Shown piece after piece: positions 1-8,288 of a stretch of 64,000 nucleotides of DNA; positions within the stretch are counted from its first letter, which is position 1; each line of letters opens with the position of its first letter. Where the stretch lies: positions 1 to 64,000 of the forward strand of contig JAUIGN010000010.1 of the NCBI GenBank assembly GCA_030430075.1, written 5' to 3'. The notes beneath the pieces were generated by a model. That model was not told the origin of the DNA and ran no database searches. It was given only the letters and a program-made list of their open reading frames with translations. Made by a program: the position numbers and the translations under genes. This stretch comes from a bacterium. Lineage in GTDB: Bacteria; Planctomycetota; Planctomycetia; Pirellulales; Pirellulaceae.

Positions 1-324
1 AATTCCGCCAGGCATACACGCTGCGCGCCGAGAAGACCTATCGGCCCCAGGAAGCGGAACAAAACTTGCGCAACCATAGATCACCGAAACCCCAACTTTT
101 TGACAACCCAGCGTTAGCCCCGGTTCATTCGAGCGTTACGCAATCCGGACGCGACTGCGGTCCAGCAGAAATGCGCGGCGCTTTGGCCAACTTCGCGACC
201 AGCGATTGCGACACAACGACCTGCCCAGAGCGGTTATTCGTTCACGAACCATCCGACCAGGCTTTCCCCGCCATCACCCAACCATCACCCAACCCATCAC
301 CCAAACCATCACTCTGCGCAAGCC
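1..324. other. gene-free left edge with short CCATCAC repeats
   Basis: No gene can be supported here. One plus-strand frame is open from the window edge through to about 659, and its first 24 codons could be the tail of a protein, but it has no stop before running into the oppositely oriented gene that begins at 325, so it is not called. Positions 271-312 hold about four imperfect direct copies of CCATCACCCAA. The rest shows no recognisable structure. Confidence 0.4.
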
Positions 325-1605
325 TCATCCCGCACCAACCAACGCTTCGACGCTCGACAGGTTGCCCGCCTCGTCAAACTGCAGCGGCCGCGGCTCGGTC
401 AGGCGTTCAAGGTCTTCGCGGCCCTCCAATTCCGGCAGGAATGCGGCCGAGCATTCGACTTCGGCCAGTTCCAGCGTGTTTCGGATCCAGAGCACTTTTG
501 CATTGGTTGGTTCCGTCAACCCGATCTGGGGCAAGACCCGTTGTAACAGCTCTGCGTCGTTCGCGAAGTGAACCGGCGTCATGGCCGCGGTGGGATGGCC
601 GCCGGTCAGGCAGTTTGTCAGCGTCGTTTCCTGATCGACCGATTCGACGGCCCGAGTGAGTGCGAATTCGGCCAGCCCGATCCCGGTGGCATTGCCATGG
701 GTCTCCGGCGTGAGACCTCGAATCGCGATGAAACGCAGCTTGGGGAACTCGTCTTCGCGCGCCTTGTGGTCCAGGAATTTGCGGCCGACGATATTCGTAT
801 CCATGCCGGTGCCGCTGATATTCTTCCCGATTTCGTCGATCAGAAGCAGATCGGCCCTGGCGAACGGCAGGCGAGGCATCCATTGTTTGGCTTGGACGAG
901 GAGTTCTTTTTCACGCGGCTCGAACGATGAAGGTGCGACTGCCGCGATCTGTGCCGTTTCGTCGTAACCGTTCTCGATGATGGCCAGCCCGGCAACGATC
1001 CGGCATTTGGCCAGCACTTCGCGAGCAACACTGCGGACGATCTGGCCGAAGCTATGGTCCTTGATCGCGCGATGGTAGATCTTCGCCCCGGCGTGTTTTC
1101 CCAGGCCGATCAACATCATCTTCATCAGCCCGCTTTCGATGTCACCGGTGAACCCGGTGTGCGGCTTGACTCGACCGCAAACCACCACGTGATCCGCTTC
1201 AAAGGCGTGTTTGTCAAAATGGACGGGAAAGCCCTCCGCCGCCTCACACACCACGACCGTCTCCATGCTGGCCCGAATCGGGCAGCCGCAAAACTGTTCC
1301 GTGATGCCGTAGCCTTCAATGATCTTCTGTTGCCCGGCGGCTGTTCCACCTCCATGGCTGCCCATGGCGGGAACGATGAACGGTTGGGCGCCCAGTGATT
1401 TGAAATGGTCGACCGCCGCCTTGATGATGACCGCGATGTTGGCAATGCCGCGGCTGCCTGCTGTAATCGCCACGGATTGGCCCGGCTGAACGGTCTGGGA
1501 CAACGTTAGCCCGGCGAGTTGCGATTCGACGGTCGCCGAGATGTCATCCACCCGGGGGCGCTCGAAGGTTTGCCGAACACGGAACATCAGCGGCAAGTCG
1601 GACAT
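325..1605 (-). CDS. LarA-like (DUF2088) lactate racemase-domain protein
   Basis: This 426-aa protein resembles the N-terminal catalytic domain of LarA, the nickel-pincer-nucleotide lactate racemase. What is seen: a Rossmann-like early segment (residues 43-60), GSHGGG at residues 82-87, KPHTGF at 147-152 and a downstream GKHAGAKIYHRA block, which are family-typical and supply the conserved His and Lys residues. Planctomycetes carry several LarA paralogs whose substrates are unknown, so racemisation of lactate itself is not implied. The frame is open upstream to 1779, but the homology-like part begins at MSDLPL, so the start at 1605 was chosen. No larB, larC or larE partner is adjacent. Alternative: a related 2-hydroxyacid racemase or epimerase. 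Confidence 0.85.
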   Translation of the reverse strand: MSDLPLMFRVRQTFERPRVDDISATVESQLAGLTLSQTVQPGQSVAITAGSRGIANIAVIIKAAVDHFKSLGAQPFIVPAMGSHGGGTAAGQQKIIEGYGITEQFCGCPIRASMETVVVCEAAEGFPVHFDKHAFEADHVVVCGRVKPHTGFTGDIESGLMKMMLIGLGKHAGAKIYHRAIKDHSFGQIVRSVAREVLAKCRIVAGLAIIENGYDETAQIAAVAPSSFEPREKELLVQAKQWMPRLPFARADLLLIDEIGKNISGTGMDTNIVGRKFLDHKAREDEFPKLRFIAIRGLTPETHGNATGIGLAEFALTRAVESVDQETTLTNCLTGGHPTAAMTPVHFANDAELLQRVLPQIGLTEPTNAKVLWIRNTLELAEVECSAAFLPELEGREDLERLTEPRPLQFDEAGNLSSVEALVGAG

Positions 1606-1927
1606 GGCGAAGGCTCCCGATAGCGTGGCAACCGAGCGTCGGTGCGGAGGGCGGTTGGTGATTCGGGGGATCATTGTAACGCGAAAAGCCGCCCCTTGCG
1701 AAGCGTGCCCGCCCCGCCCGGGCGGCAACCCGTGCAGGCAGCCGCCACGGTTCCGATAAGGCAGGAACTGCTCGAGCAAATTCGCGACCCATTCGTGTCG
1801 CCTTTCGCAGCGCGATCGAGGCGTTACAGCGCTGCGTGCGCACAGCGAAAGCCGACGATTGCGGCGACGATCGCGACGGTTCGTCCGCGGACCACTGCTG
1901 ACGCCTGGCCGAGGCCGCGATCACAGT
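1606..1927. other. gene-free spacer
   Basis: This stretch lies between the start of the LarA-like gene and the end of the YugP-like gene, both on the minus strand. It is G+C-rich with short uninformative open frames on both strands. I see no hairpin, repeat or convincing promoter. Confidence 0.4.
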
Positions 1928-2602
1928 TCAGGCCCTCCGCCCCAAATAGCGGAGAATGCCCACGGTGGATGCCACGACCGTTTGCAGCGTGACAGCCAGG
2001 TAGTTCAGGCTCGCCGCATCAATCACCCGGCAGACCGTTCGTCGCCCGGCTTCCGGGACAAGCGCCAACTCCATCAGCTTTCGCTTGGCTCGCCGGCCGG
2101 CATTGACTTCCGTCGGCAGGTTGACCAACTGAAGGAATACCGCGCCGCTGTAGAGGCAGGCTCCCAGCCAGAACAAGGGTCCGAAGACGATGCCCAGGAA
2201 CATCAGGATGATCCCGGCACCGCTGCCGAAGCTGGCCGCAATTCCCGCGACCCCCAGGATCCGCACGCGGAAATCACCATGTGCGTGTTGCAGCGCATGG
2301 CCGACTTCCTGCGCCGCAGCGCCGACGGCGGCCAGCGATCGCCCGTGGTAGACCCCTTCGCTCAACCTGAGCACCCGATGCTGGGGTTCGTAATGGTCGC
2401 TGAACGTTCCTGGAATCTGTTCGATCCGAATCTCCCGCAGACCTGATTCGTCGAGCATCCTGCGGGCCGCCGCAAATCCGCTGAGCGGTGCGGCGCGGCC
2501 TTTGGTCTGGCGCTGGGTCAGGCGGACGACGATCTGTGCGCAAGTCGCCAGCCCCATCGCGATCACGGTGGCCAACAGGATGAATGGTTCGGCGGTGAGC
2601 AT
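1928..2602 (-). CDS. YugP-like membrane zinc-metallopeptidase family protein with altered zinc motif
   Basis: A 224-aa protein of the YugP family (Pfam Zn_peptidase_2). It starts with a hydrophobic segment (residues 5-25), continues with a soluble stretch containing a GxSGFxAAxxxLxxxGL-type region, then the metal-motif region at residues 98-102, and ends with two or three membrane segments (about 115-165). Family members normally have HEVGH; here the sequence reads QEVGH, with a CAG codon at plus-strand positions 2309-2311, so the first zinc-binding histidine is absent. The rest of the motif (GHALQH) is intact. The protein could be catalytically dead, bind metal differently, or carry a sequencing error. 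The frame extends to 2650, but the membrane segment begins right after the methionine at 2602. Confidence 0.8.
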   Translation of the reverse strand: MLTAEPFILLATVIAMGLATCAQIVVRLTQRQTKGRAAPLSGFAAARRMLDESGLREIRIEQIPGTFSDHYEPQHRVLRLSEGVYHGRSLAAVGAAAQEVGHALQHAHGDFRVRILGVAGIAASFGSGAGIILMFLGIVFGPLFWLGACLYSGAVFLQLVNLPTEVNAGRRAKRKLMELALVPEAGRRTVCRVIDAASLNYLAVTLQTVVASTVGILRYLGRRA

Positions 2603-2915
2603 CGGGGGCGGGCAGCGGGAGGAGCAGCGGTCATCAAGGTCAGGCTCCATGATGTTAACAGAAGCGGATGGGGTTCGTCGTCAGGCAGTGTGCGGCGGTG
2701 GACGGCGAGAATGTCCGGCTGGCACGCGCCGCGCGCGTTGCCGCTGGCCGTGCCAAAGCCATTCCGGGCGAATTGCTGAAAGGTTGGTCGTCGGACGGCC
2801 ATCTATAGGGTGAACCGCCAACGCCGTGGCGACCACGTCGCCGGCGACCGGGCGTCTTCGGTGTGGAAGGCGCCCATGGTTGGCACCTGCATCCGTACAT
2901 CGGGAGGGAATGACA
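2603..2915. other. spacer between divergent genes
   Basis: The region separates the minus-strand YugP-like gene from the plus-strand serine hydrolase and so should hold promoters for both. No convincing -35/-10 pair stands out. A GGGAGG ribosome-binding site occurs at 2902-2907, eight bases before the ATG at 2916. Confidence 0.35.
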
Positions 2916-4568
2916 ATGTTGAGAACACATGCTCGAGAGTTACGAATTGTGGTTCTGCTGGCCGCCTTGGTGGCCGCAGGACCGGCCGCTGCGCTCCGCG
3001 CCCAACCGGGTGTGGGTGGCCCCGGTGAGTATGCCGACGAGACGCCGGTCTGGGTCGACATCGACCGCTTCGCCGACGCGATCGAGGCCGAGCTGACCGG
3101 CAATTGCACCGGCTGGCAGTTTGCCATTTACCGGGATGCCGTCAACGTCGTCAATCGAGCCGGCGGATTAGCCCGCACCAGTGATGATGCACCGGCGCGC
3201 AGCATGTCGACCAGTGACCGCCTGGAGATTGCCAGTTGCAGCAAGACGGTCAATGCCATTGCCACCCTGGCCGTGCTTGACGCCTATGGGATCTCGCTTG
3301 ATGCGTCCATCATCGACTATGTGCCGCCGAGCTGGAATCCGGACCCGTCGATCGCGGACATTTCCTTCGCCGAGCTCCTGTCCCACAACAGCGGGCTGGC
3401 GAAGACGGACGCCCTGGCGGCCATTCTGGACGGAACGCCGGGCCAGAATAGTGAGCTCGTGCGGGCCACATTGGAGGGCGGCATGATCAATCCGCCGACC
3501 AAGAACTACGAGAACATCAACTATGCCGTCGTCCGAGTCGTCGTCGCCTATATCGTGGCCTCGGAAGTCCTGATTCCGCTGGAAGCCGATGACGCCGCAC
3601 ACGAGATTGCCGTCGCTGATGTGTTCGCCGACGCGGTTCGCCTGCATGTCTTCGTGCCCGCCGGCCTGGGAGTCGACGTTTATCCCATCGACTGGCATCC
3701 ATCGGGTGACGGCTACGATCATGTGCGCTATTACAACTGGGCCAACCAGGGGAATCCGGGACTTGAAATGCACCTCGACCCGACCGGCCTGGGACCGGGA
3801 GGGTGGGACCTGACGGCCTGGCAGTTGGCACAGGTGATCTCCGCCTGGGAGGCCGGCTATCTGCTGGAGCCCGCGATGGTGGAAACCATGAAGACGCTGG
3901 AAATGGGGATTTGGGACGGCGACTGGGCCGGGGCTGCCAGTCTGGGGCCTGCCTACACCCACAACGGCGGATTCGGTGATTCCACGGGAGGCGGGGGCGG
4001 CCGGCTGATCTCGTTTCCGGGCAATGTGCAAATCGCCTTCCTGGTCAACTCCAGGAACAACACGTTTGCCAACTCATTTGATTTCGTGGCGGACGCCTAC
4101 TTTGCAGCCACGCAGCGACCCGATCTGGTCATCACTTCGCTGCAGACCAACGGCACGCCCAGCTACCAGGGAAGCGAATTGCGCATCCCGATTCGAATGA
4201 CCGTGCAGAACCAGGGAAGCGGCGACGCGACATCAAGCTTCTGCAACGGGATCCGCTTCGGCAGAACGTTTCGCTGGACCGGCGTGATGGCGCCCCTCGA
4301 TGCCGGTGAATCGGCCGAGGCGATCGGGACCGTTCGCATTCCCGATCCGAGCCGGCTGCTTGCCGGACGACGCCTGACCTTGGAGGGGCAAGCCGACGCG
4401 CGCATCCTGGCGGGCGATACGGGGCTTCCCTCCTGGGCACGGGTCGAGGAATCAAACGAGTCGAACAACGCCGCCTCGCTCTCCGTCAATGTGCCGGGCG
4501 GTTTCGGTTTCACAACCGGAGAGACGGTTGGCGGGAGTCAACCGGTGACGACCGTCAAGACAAAGTGA
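2916..4568 (+). CDS. secreted beta-lactamase-fold serine hydrolase with C-terminal CARDB domain
   Basis: This 550-aa protein has an N-terminal signal sequence (residues 1-30, hydrophobic run LRIVVLLAALVAAG). The catalytic domain shows the three class C / PBP-like motifs in order: SCSK (SxxK, nucleophile and general base), YEN within NYENINYAV (YxN), and HNG in YTHNGGFG (the KTG position). From about residue 405, PDLVITSLQTNG and NQGSGDA match a CARDB (Ig-like adhesion) domain. Likely an exported esterase, peptidase or beta-lactamase-like enzyme; the substrate cannot be told. The ATG at 2916 was chosen because GGGAGG lies eight bases upstream and the signal sequence follows at once; the frame is open to 2826. 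No operon partner. A perfect 11-bp hairpin follows at 4614-4649. Confidence 0.85.
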   Translation: MLRTHARELRIVVLLAALVAAGPAAALRAQPGVGGPGEYADETPVWVDIDRFADAIEAELTGNCTGWQFAIYRDAVNVVNRAGGLARTSDDAPARSMSTSDRLEIASCSKTVNAIATLAVLDAYGISLDASIIDYVPPSWNPDPSIADISFAELLSHNSGLAKTDALAAILDGTPGQNSELVRATLEGGMINPPTKNYENINYAVVRVVVAYIVASEVLIPLEADDAAHEIAVADVFADAVRLHVFVPAGLGVDVYPIDWHPSGDGYDHVRYYNWANQGNPGLEMHLDPTGLGPGGWDLTAWQLAQVISAWEAGYLLEPAMVETMKTLEMGIWDGDWAGAASLGPAYTHNGGFGDSTGGGGGRLISFPGNVQIAFLVNSRNNTFANSFDFVADAYFAATQRPDLVITSLQTNGTPSYQGSELRIPIRMTVQNQGSGDATSSFCNGIRFGRTFRWTGVMAPLDAGESAEAIGTVRIPDPSRLLAGRRLTLEGQADARILAGDTGLPSWARVEESNESNNAASLSVNVPGGFGFTTGETVGGSQPVTTVKTK

Positions 4569-5074
4569 CGGTCACGCTGTACGGGCCGCTTGTCGGTTTC
4601 TCACCCGCTTCCTCACACACCATGCCGCCGTTGTGCGTCATGGTGTGTGCTCGGTTCTTGCGGATGCGGTGATCGAACCACCTGCTTCCCGAACCGCCCG
4701 ACTGCCGGGGCTGCCATCGTCCTGAGCTCAACCTGTCCTCAAATCGACGACATGTCGTTCCCTGGCGAAGTCGCTCCTCGCTCGCCGTTTTATCGGTAAG
4801 TACTTGGTTGCAGGTCGTTTATGGAGCCGCCGGCCAACCTTGGCACGGGCCCTGCATTGGATGCGGACCATGTGTTTCGTTCCAGGGGTGACGCTGACGC
4901 CGTTCTCCGCTTCTCCGGACGACCGTCCGTACGCCGGCAAACGTAGCCACGGGATGCCGGCAGGTCGAGCGACGGCGAATGGGACAACCGACCCTGGGAC
5001 AAAACGAAGATCGCGGATTAGCCCGCCCAACAAGGCCGTCGTGACCGACGCCGGAAACGAAAAAGGAACCTACC
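4569..5074. other. gene-free spacer with terminator-like hairpin
   Basis: There is no supported gene between the serine hydrolase and the His-rich peptide. Besides the hairpin annotated at 4614-4649, the short palindrome GTGAC-G-GTCAC overlaps the stop codon of the upstream gene. The remainder shows nothing recognisable. Confidence 0.4.
4614..4649 (+). terminator. perfect 11-bp inverted repeat downstream of the serine hydrolase
   Basis: CACACACCATG (4614-4624) pairs perfectly with CATGGTGTGTG (4639-4649) across a 14-nt loop, 45 nt after the stop codon. No T-run follows, so it is either a factor-assisted terminator or 3'-end stabiliser, or a protein-binding palindrome. Confidence 0.45.
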
Positions 5075-5479
5075 ATGAAACGCAATGCCATCCGTTTGAC
5101 TGTCCTGGGTTTGACCGTGTTGGGAACGTTGGCTGTCCTGAGCGGGCCGGCCCGTGCCTCGGATCTTTCCGTTTTCCTGCGCGGCGGATCGCACGGCAGG
5201 CCACATGCAAAGCACGTCCATCCCGGCGCCCACCGAATTCACCATCCGCCCGTCCACCATCGCGTCCATCGGTATCCGGCCACCCTTGGTCCACATCGGG
5301 CCCATTATGACGCCGGCATCTACTATGGACGGCATGCGCTGCCCAGGCACGCCCATCGTGGACACGGCCACGGCTACGGACCTCGACCCGTCTACCCGCC
5401 GCGCGGCGCCTACCTGCCGGGTTGCAACGTTGGAAGCTACGCACCTCGCTCCAGCTTCTCACTTTCGATTGGCTTCTAG
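5075..5479 (+). CDS. small His-rich secreted protein
   Basis: A 134-aa protein with a clear signal peptide (residues 1-29, cleavage probably after ARA) and a mature part rich in His, Gly, Pro, Arg and Tyr: about two dozen histidines, mostly in HxH, HH and GHGHGYG patterns between residues 38 and 105. Two cysteines at most. Short His-rich exported proteins of this kind are frequent in planctomycetes and are usually annotated as hypothetical. Metal binding (Ni, Cu or Zn) is a reasonable inference from composition, not shown. An AAGGA site lies just upstream of the ATG. It stands alone and is followed by the minisatellite at 5529. Confidence 0.7.
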   Translation: MKRNAIRLTVLGLTVLGTLAVLSGPARASDLSVFLRGGSHGRPHAKHVHPGAHRIHHPPVHHRVHRYPATLGPHRAHYDAGIYYGRHALPRHAHRGHGHGYGPRPVYPPRGAYLPGCNVGSYAPRSSFSLSIGF

Positions 5480-5528
5480 GGGCAAGGGTGTGCGGGAGCG
5501 CGTTATTGTTGTGCGAAGGTATCGTTCA

Positions 5529-5730
5529 TTGTGCGCGGGTCAATCCGTTGCGCTCGGGTCAATCCGTTGTGATCGGGTCTGCCAGTTGTGCGCGGGTCAA
5601 TCCGTTGTGATCCGTTGTGATCCGTTGTGATCCGTTGTGATCCGTTGTGATCCGTTGTGCGCGTCTCAATCCGTTGTGCGTGTCTCAATCCGTTGTGCGT
5701 GCCTCAATCCGTTGTGCGCGGGTCTCTGAC
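5529..5730. repeat. compound minisatellite (19-bp and 10-bp units)
   Basis: The stretch is a tandem array built on TTGTGCGCGGGTCAATCCG (19 bp). Units start at 5529, 5548, 5567 and 5586, then collapse to five exact 10-bp units TTGTGATCCG (5605-5654), then return to 19-bp units starting at 5655, 5674, 5693 and 5712 (the last diverging). The 10-bp unit looks like an internally deleted 19-mer. No spacers are unique, so it is not CRISPR. It sits between two convergent genes (ending at 5479 and 6015). Confidence 0.85.
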
Positions 5731-5817
5731 CCCGCACTGGGCTCGACCGTCAGGTCTCCCCTGGGCACGAACAATCTCGTTGTTCGCTCCACGCCCGTGG
5801 CGGCACGGCGGTTGGGT

Positions 5818-5923
5818 GGGAGACCTGCGGTCAGCGGTTTCGGCGGGGTCAGAGACCCGCGCCGAGCACAAACTAGAATCCCGCGCCGAGCGAGAATTGG
5901 AGACCCGCGACGCGCGCCGAGTG
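5818..5923 (+). repeat. dispersed GC-rich repeat, copy 1 (leader plus three degenerate units)
   Basis: A leader (GGAGACCTGCGG, then CAGCGGTTTCGGCGGGGTC) is followed by degenerate units of the type GAGACCCGCGCCGAGC plus variable bases. The same leader and units recur at 8094-8270 and 40517-40614, always in plus orientation and always in a gene spacer. The spacer 5480-6014 otherwise holds only the minisatellite. Confidence 0.75.
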
Positions 5924-6014
5924 CACGTCAGAATGCTGCGTCGAGCGGGTGTCTGCGTTCGGCGGCGCGCCTGTAATGGCCAGCGTCGATCCAGGCGGCG
6001 ACCGTGGCGGTTGC

Positions 6015-7703
6015 TCAACCCTTACCCAAGACCAGGATCGGCCAGCGGCAATACGGTTGCAGTCGTTCAGCTTCGGCTGCGGTCGGGACGAATGCGAAGG
6101 CCGACTCGACGTCCAACTGCCGAAGATCGATGTTCGCCTGGACGCGCCATTCGCGTTCTTGGGACCAGTCAATCGGACCGCCGTCGCGTCCGCCTCGGGA
6201 CCATTGCCGTTGGTAGAAGGGGCGATCCCGCTCTGCCAAGGACTCCCAATCGGCATCGTCGCCGTAGATCACCGAGCGGGCTCCGAGCCGCACGAGATCG
6301 TCTTTGCGAATGCAGATCCCATACGGCTCGAAGTCCCAACGTCCCCGATGTGCCCGAAACGTTCGCATCCGGCGAAGATCTTCGAGCCGGACAGCGGTTA
6401 GACTGACCACATTGGTACCACCCCGGATGCCACGTGACGAAGCGAGAATGAGATTCTGCTGAAGTATCCGCCGTAGACTCGCCAAGGCAGTTCGGTCGAC
6501 CGTCTCCGGAGACAGCAGCAACTCGTCGAGAAAAGCCTCTCGCGTCTGATCCGGCCACGCCCCTTGCGCCGCACGCGTGCAATGGGTCAGGTAATCACCG
6601 GGCGCCAACGGCGCCCGCTCCAGCGTGTGCGGCGCGCCACCCGACATTCCAGTTGCAGATGCAGGTGGACGGTCCGAATTCGAGGGCGCATCGCGCAGAC
6701 CGTGCATCGTCTGCGTCGGCTGACAGACCCAACCGACCGCACCCAGCGTCAGCAGTTGTTCAGCGAGGCGGCTCGGAACCGACCCGGGTCCCAAGGCAAT
6801 CCGCACCTCGCCTGGTTGACTGCCCGGCGCGCGGAGGCGCGCCTGGACCAAGGGCAGGAGCCGGCTGCCGGGACGGAGGTACAGGACCGAGAGACGATTC
6901 GCGAGGCCGATCACCAGCCGGTCTGCCAGCGACGGCGGCGGCCGACTCCTGTCGGAGGTCGACGACCGGGCGTCAACCTGATCGTCGAGGTTCAACGTTG
7001 GTGACACGTGGGCCGCGAAGCAGCGGGGCGTGACACGGTGGGGCACTGCGTCGCTGATCCGGCACCTCTCTACCCGGCTGCCCGTCGATCCGTAGATCGC
7101 GGGGACCGGCTCAGCCGGCAGCGACTGCAGCCATTGTTGCCAACGTCGTTGCCCGGCAGGTGGCGAGATGATCAGCAACCTCAACCCGAAGTGGTCGGCA
7201 GCCCGCAGCGCGAACTCGTGCGCCGTGGTCGTCGGGGCCGAGACAATCAGCTCACCGATGGGATCGATCTGCCGACAAGCGGCTCGAAACCGCTGCGCCC
7301 AATCGCGTTGCCGATTCACATCGCGTCCCAGGTGGGAGCTGATCAAGCCGACTCGCCGTCCGCGGGGAATACCGACCGGCCACCAAACCAACCGAAGACC
7401 GCCGCCCGGCGCGCCACCGGCGAACCGGTCCAAATCCGGGCCAATCGTGAGTTGTGCTCCGGCTGCCAGTTGAGCACAGGCCCAGGCGGGCCGGCGATGG
7501 CTTGCGTGACCGCAGCCAGTGGATTCGGACGCTGGACGCAACGGATACCCCCCTTCTTCAACCCAGGTTCTCAGGAGCGGATCCAGGAGGTTGGATCCGG
7601 GAACAACCTCGTCAAACGGGCTGCTCCGGGGCGGGGCTGGACGAGCTGGGAGCCAACCGGCCCGCCGCAGCACTTCCCTGGCAATCTGGCCCAGTCGGTT
7701 CAT
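6015..7703 (-). CDS. unrecognised 562-aa protein with EREWRV-type C-terminal domain
   Basis: I do not recognise the whole protein. Three parts are visible: residues about 85-175 with a Rossmann-like alternation (RRVGLISSHLGRD, then ELIVSAPTTTAHEFALRAAD and LRLLIIS); residues about 250-330 with a second alpha/beta-looking block (LADRLVIGLANRL, GEVRIALGPGSVPSRLAEQL); and a C-terminal region (about 400-562) with DELLLSPETVDRTALASLRR, HRGRWDFEPYGICI, GARSVIYGDD and DWSQEREWRV. The last part recalls DUF2971/AbiGi-type domains met in abortive-infection and orphan proteins; this is a weak resemblance from memory. The first block is faintly like DprA/SLOG nucleotide-binding domains. The frame is open to 7787; ATG 7703 was chosen since the preceding residues look non-coding. 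It stands alone, with a palindromic element 256 nt upstream. Defence is speculative. Confidence 0.6.
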   Translation of the reverse strand: MNRLGQIAREVLRRAGWLPARPAPPRSSPFDEVVPGSNLLDPLLRTWVEEGGYPLRPASESTGCGHASHRRPAWACAQLAAGAQLTIGPDLDRFAGGAPGGGLRLVWWPVGIPRGRRVGLISSHLGRDVNRQRDWAQRFRAACRQIDPIGELIVSAPTTTAHEFALRAADHFGLRLLIISPPAGQRRWQQWLQSLPAEPVPAIYGSTGSRVERCRISDAVPHRVTPRCFAAHVSPTLNLDDQVDARSSTSDRSRPPPSLADRLVIGLANRLSVLYLRPGSRLLPLVQARLRAPGSQPGEVRIALGPGSVPSRLAEQLLTLGAVGWVCQPTQTMHGLRDAPSNSDRPPASATGMSGGAPHTLERAPLAPGDYLTHCTRAAQGAWPDQTREAFLDELLLSPETVDRTALASLRRILQQNLILASSRGIRGGTNVVSLTAVRLEDLRRMRTFRAHRGRWDFEPYGICIRKDDLVRLGARSVIYGDDADWESLAERDRPFYQRQWSRGGRDGGPIDWSQEREWRVQANIDLRQLDVESAFAFVPTAAEAERLQPYCRWPILVLGKG

Positions 7704-7958
7704 CTGCAAGACCGTTCTCGAAGACAATCGTCCGTGATCGAGTCTTGATTGTGAGGACCGCGCGCATCGCGCCAAGGCCGTCAGCATAAAAATACGTGTA
7801 ATTGTTTCTGGATGGTGGCCCGGCGAGTCGTCTCGCTGTCCGGAAGCAGAAACGGTTCTCGAACTGCTTCCCGACAGGCTGCGCCACGGCCGGAGGGTGG
7901 AAGCCGGGAACGACCGCCTGGCAACGACCGCGACACCCAGAGTGCAGTCGTACCGTAG

Positions 7959-7975
7959 GTCATGCTGTGCATGAC
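7959..7975 (-). promoter_or_regulatory. palindromic element, copy 1 of 4
   Basis: GTCATGC-TGT-GCATGAC is a perfect 7-bp inverted repeat with a 3-nt loop. Copies lie at 7959, 19821, 35347 and 39514. This copy is identical to copy 2 over 26 bases and resembles copy 3 for about 85 nt to its right (shared CATCAACNACTTCCGGCA). It lies 256 nt upstream of the minus-strand gene starting at 7703. Function unknown: operator, RNA hairpin or miniature repeat. Confidence 0.6.
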
Positions 7976-8093
7976 GTCAGGCGGGCCGGCCTTCTGTGAG
8001 GAGGTGCCATCAACAACTTCCGGCATATCCGGGCTGCTGAAATACCGAGCCTATTGGCGGCATCTGGCCTTGAGTGGGCTCGAAGCAAGGAGA

Positions 8094-8270
8094 TGGAGAC
8101 CTGCGGTCGGCGGTTTCGGCGGGGTCGGAGACCCGCGCCGAGCATTCACCGGAGGCCCGCGCCGAGCATTCACTGGAGGCCCGCGCCGAGCATTCACCGG
8201 AGGCCCGCGCCGAGCATTCACCGGAGACCCGCGCCGAGCATTCATCGGAGACCCGCGGCGAGCATGCGAG
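8094..8270 (+). repeat. dispersed GC-rich repeat, copy 2 (leader plus six 24-bp units)
   Basis: The leader at 8094-8126 is followed by six directly abutting 24-bp units (8127-8270). Each has GGAG(A/G)CCCGCGCCGAGC plus seven less conserved bases, mostly ATTCACC; the sixth has diverged. The period is a multiple of three, so one frame reads an eight-residue repeat close to SPEARAEH, but no start site or host gene supports translation. Confidence 0.85.
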
Positions 8271-8288
8271 CAGTCGTCGTTGCGGCGT

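Larger units (their letters stand above)
7704..8288. other. repeat-bearing spacer between two minus-strand genes
   Basis: The 585-nt spacer separates the unrecognised protein from the end of the GH57 gene. It contains palindrome copy 1 with its conserved flank (7950-8040) and the six-unit 24-bp array (8094-8270). The remaining bases show no supported gene. Confidence 0.6.

Noticed and set aside
1-659. Open plus-strand frame from the window edge
   Set aside because: It has no stop before overlapping the LarA-like gene, and after about 24 codons it turns into Pro/Ser low complexity from a CCATCAC repeat.
8127-8270. Possible CRISPR array
   Set aside because: Units abut directly with 24-bp period and no unique spacers; no cas genes in the window.
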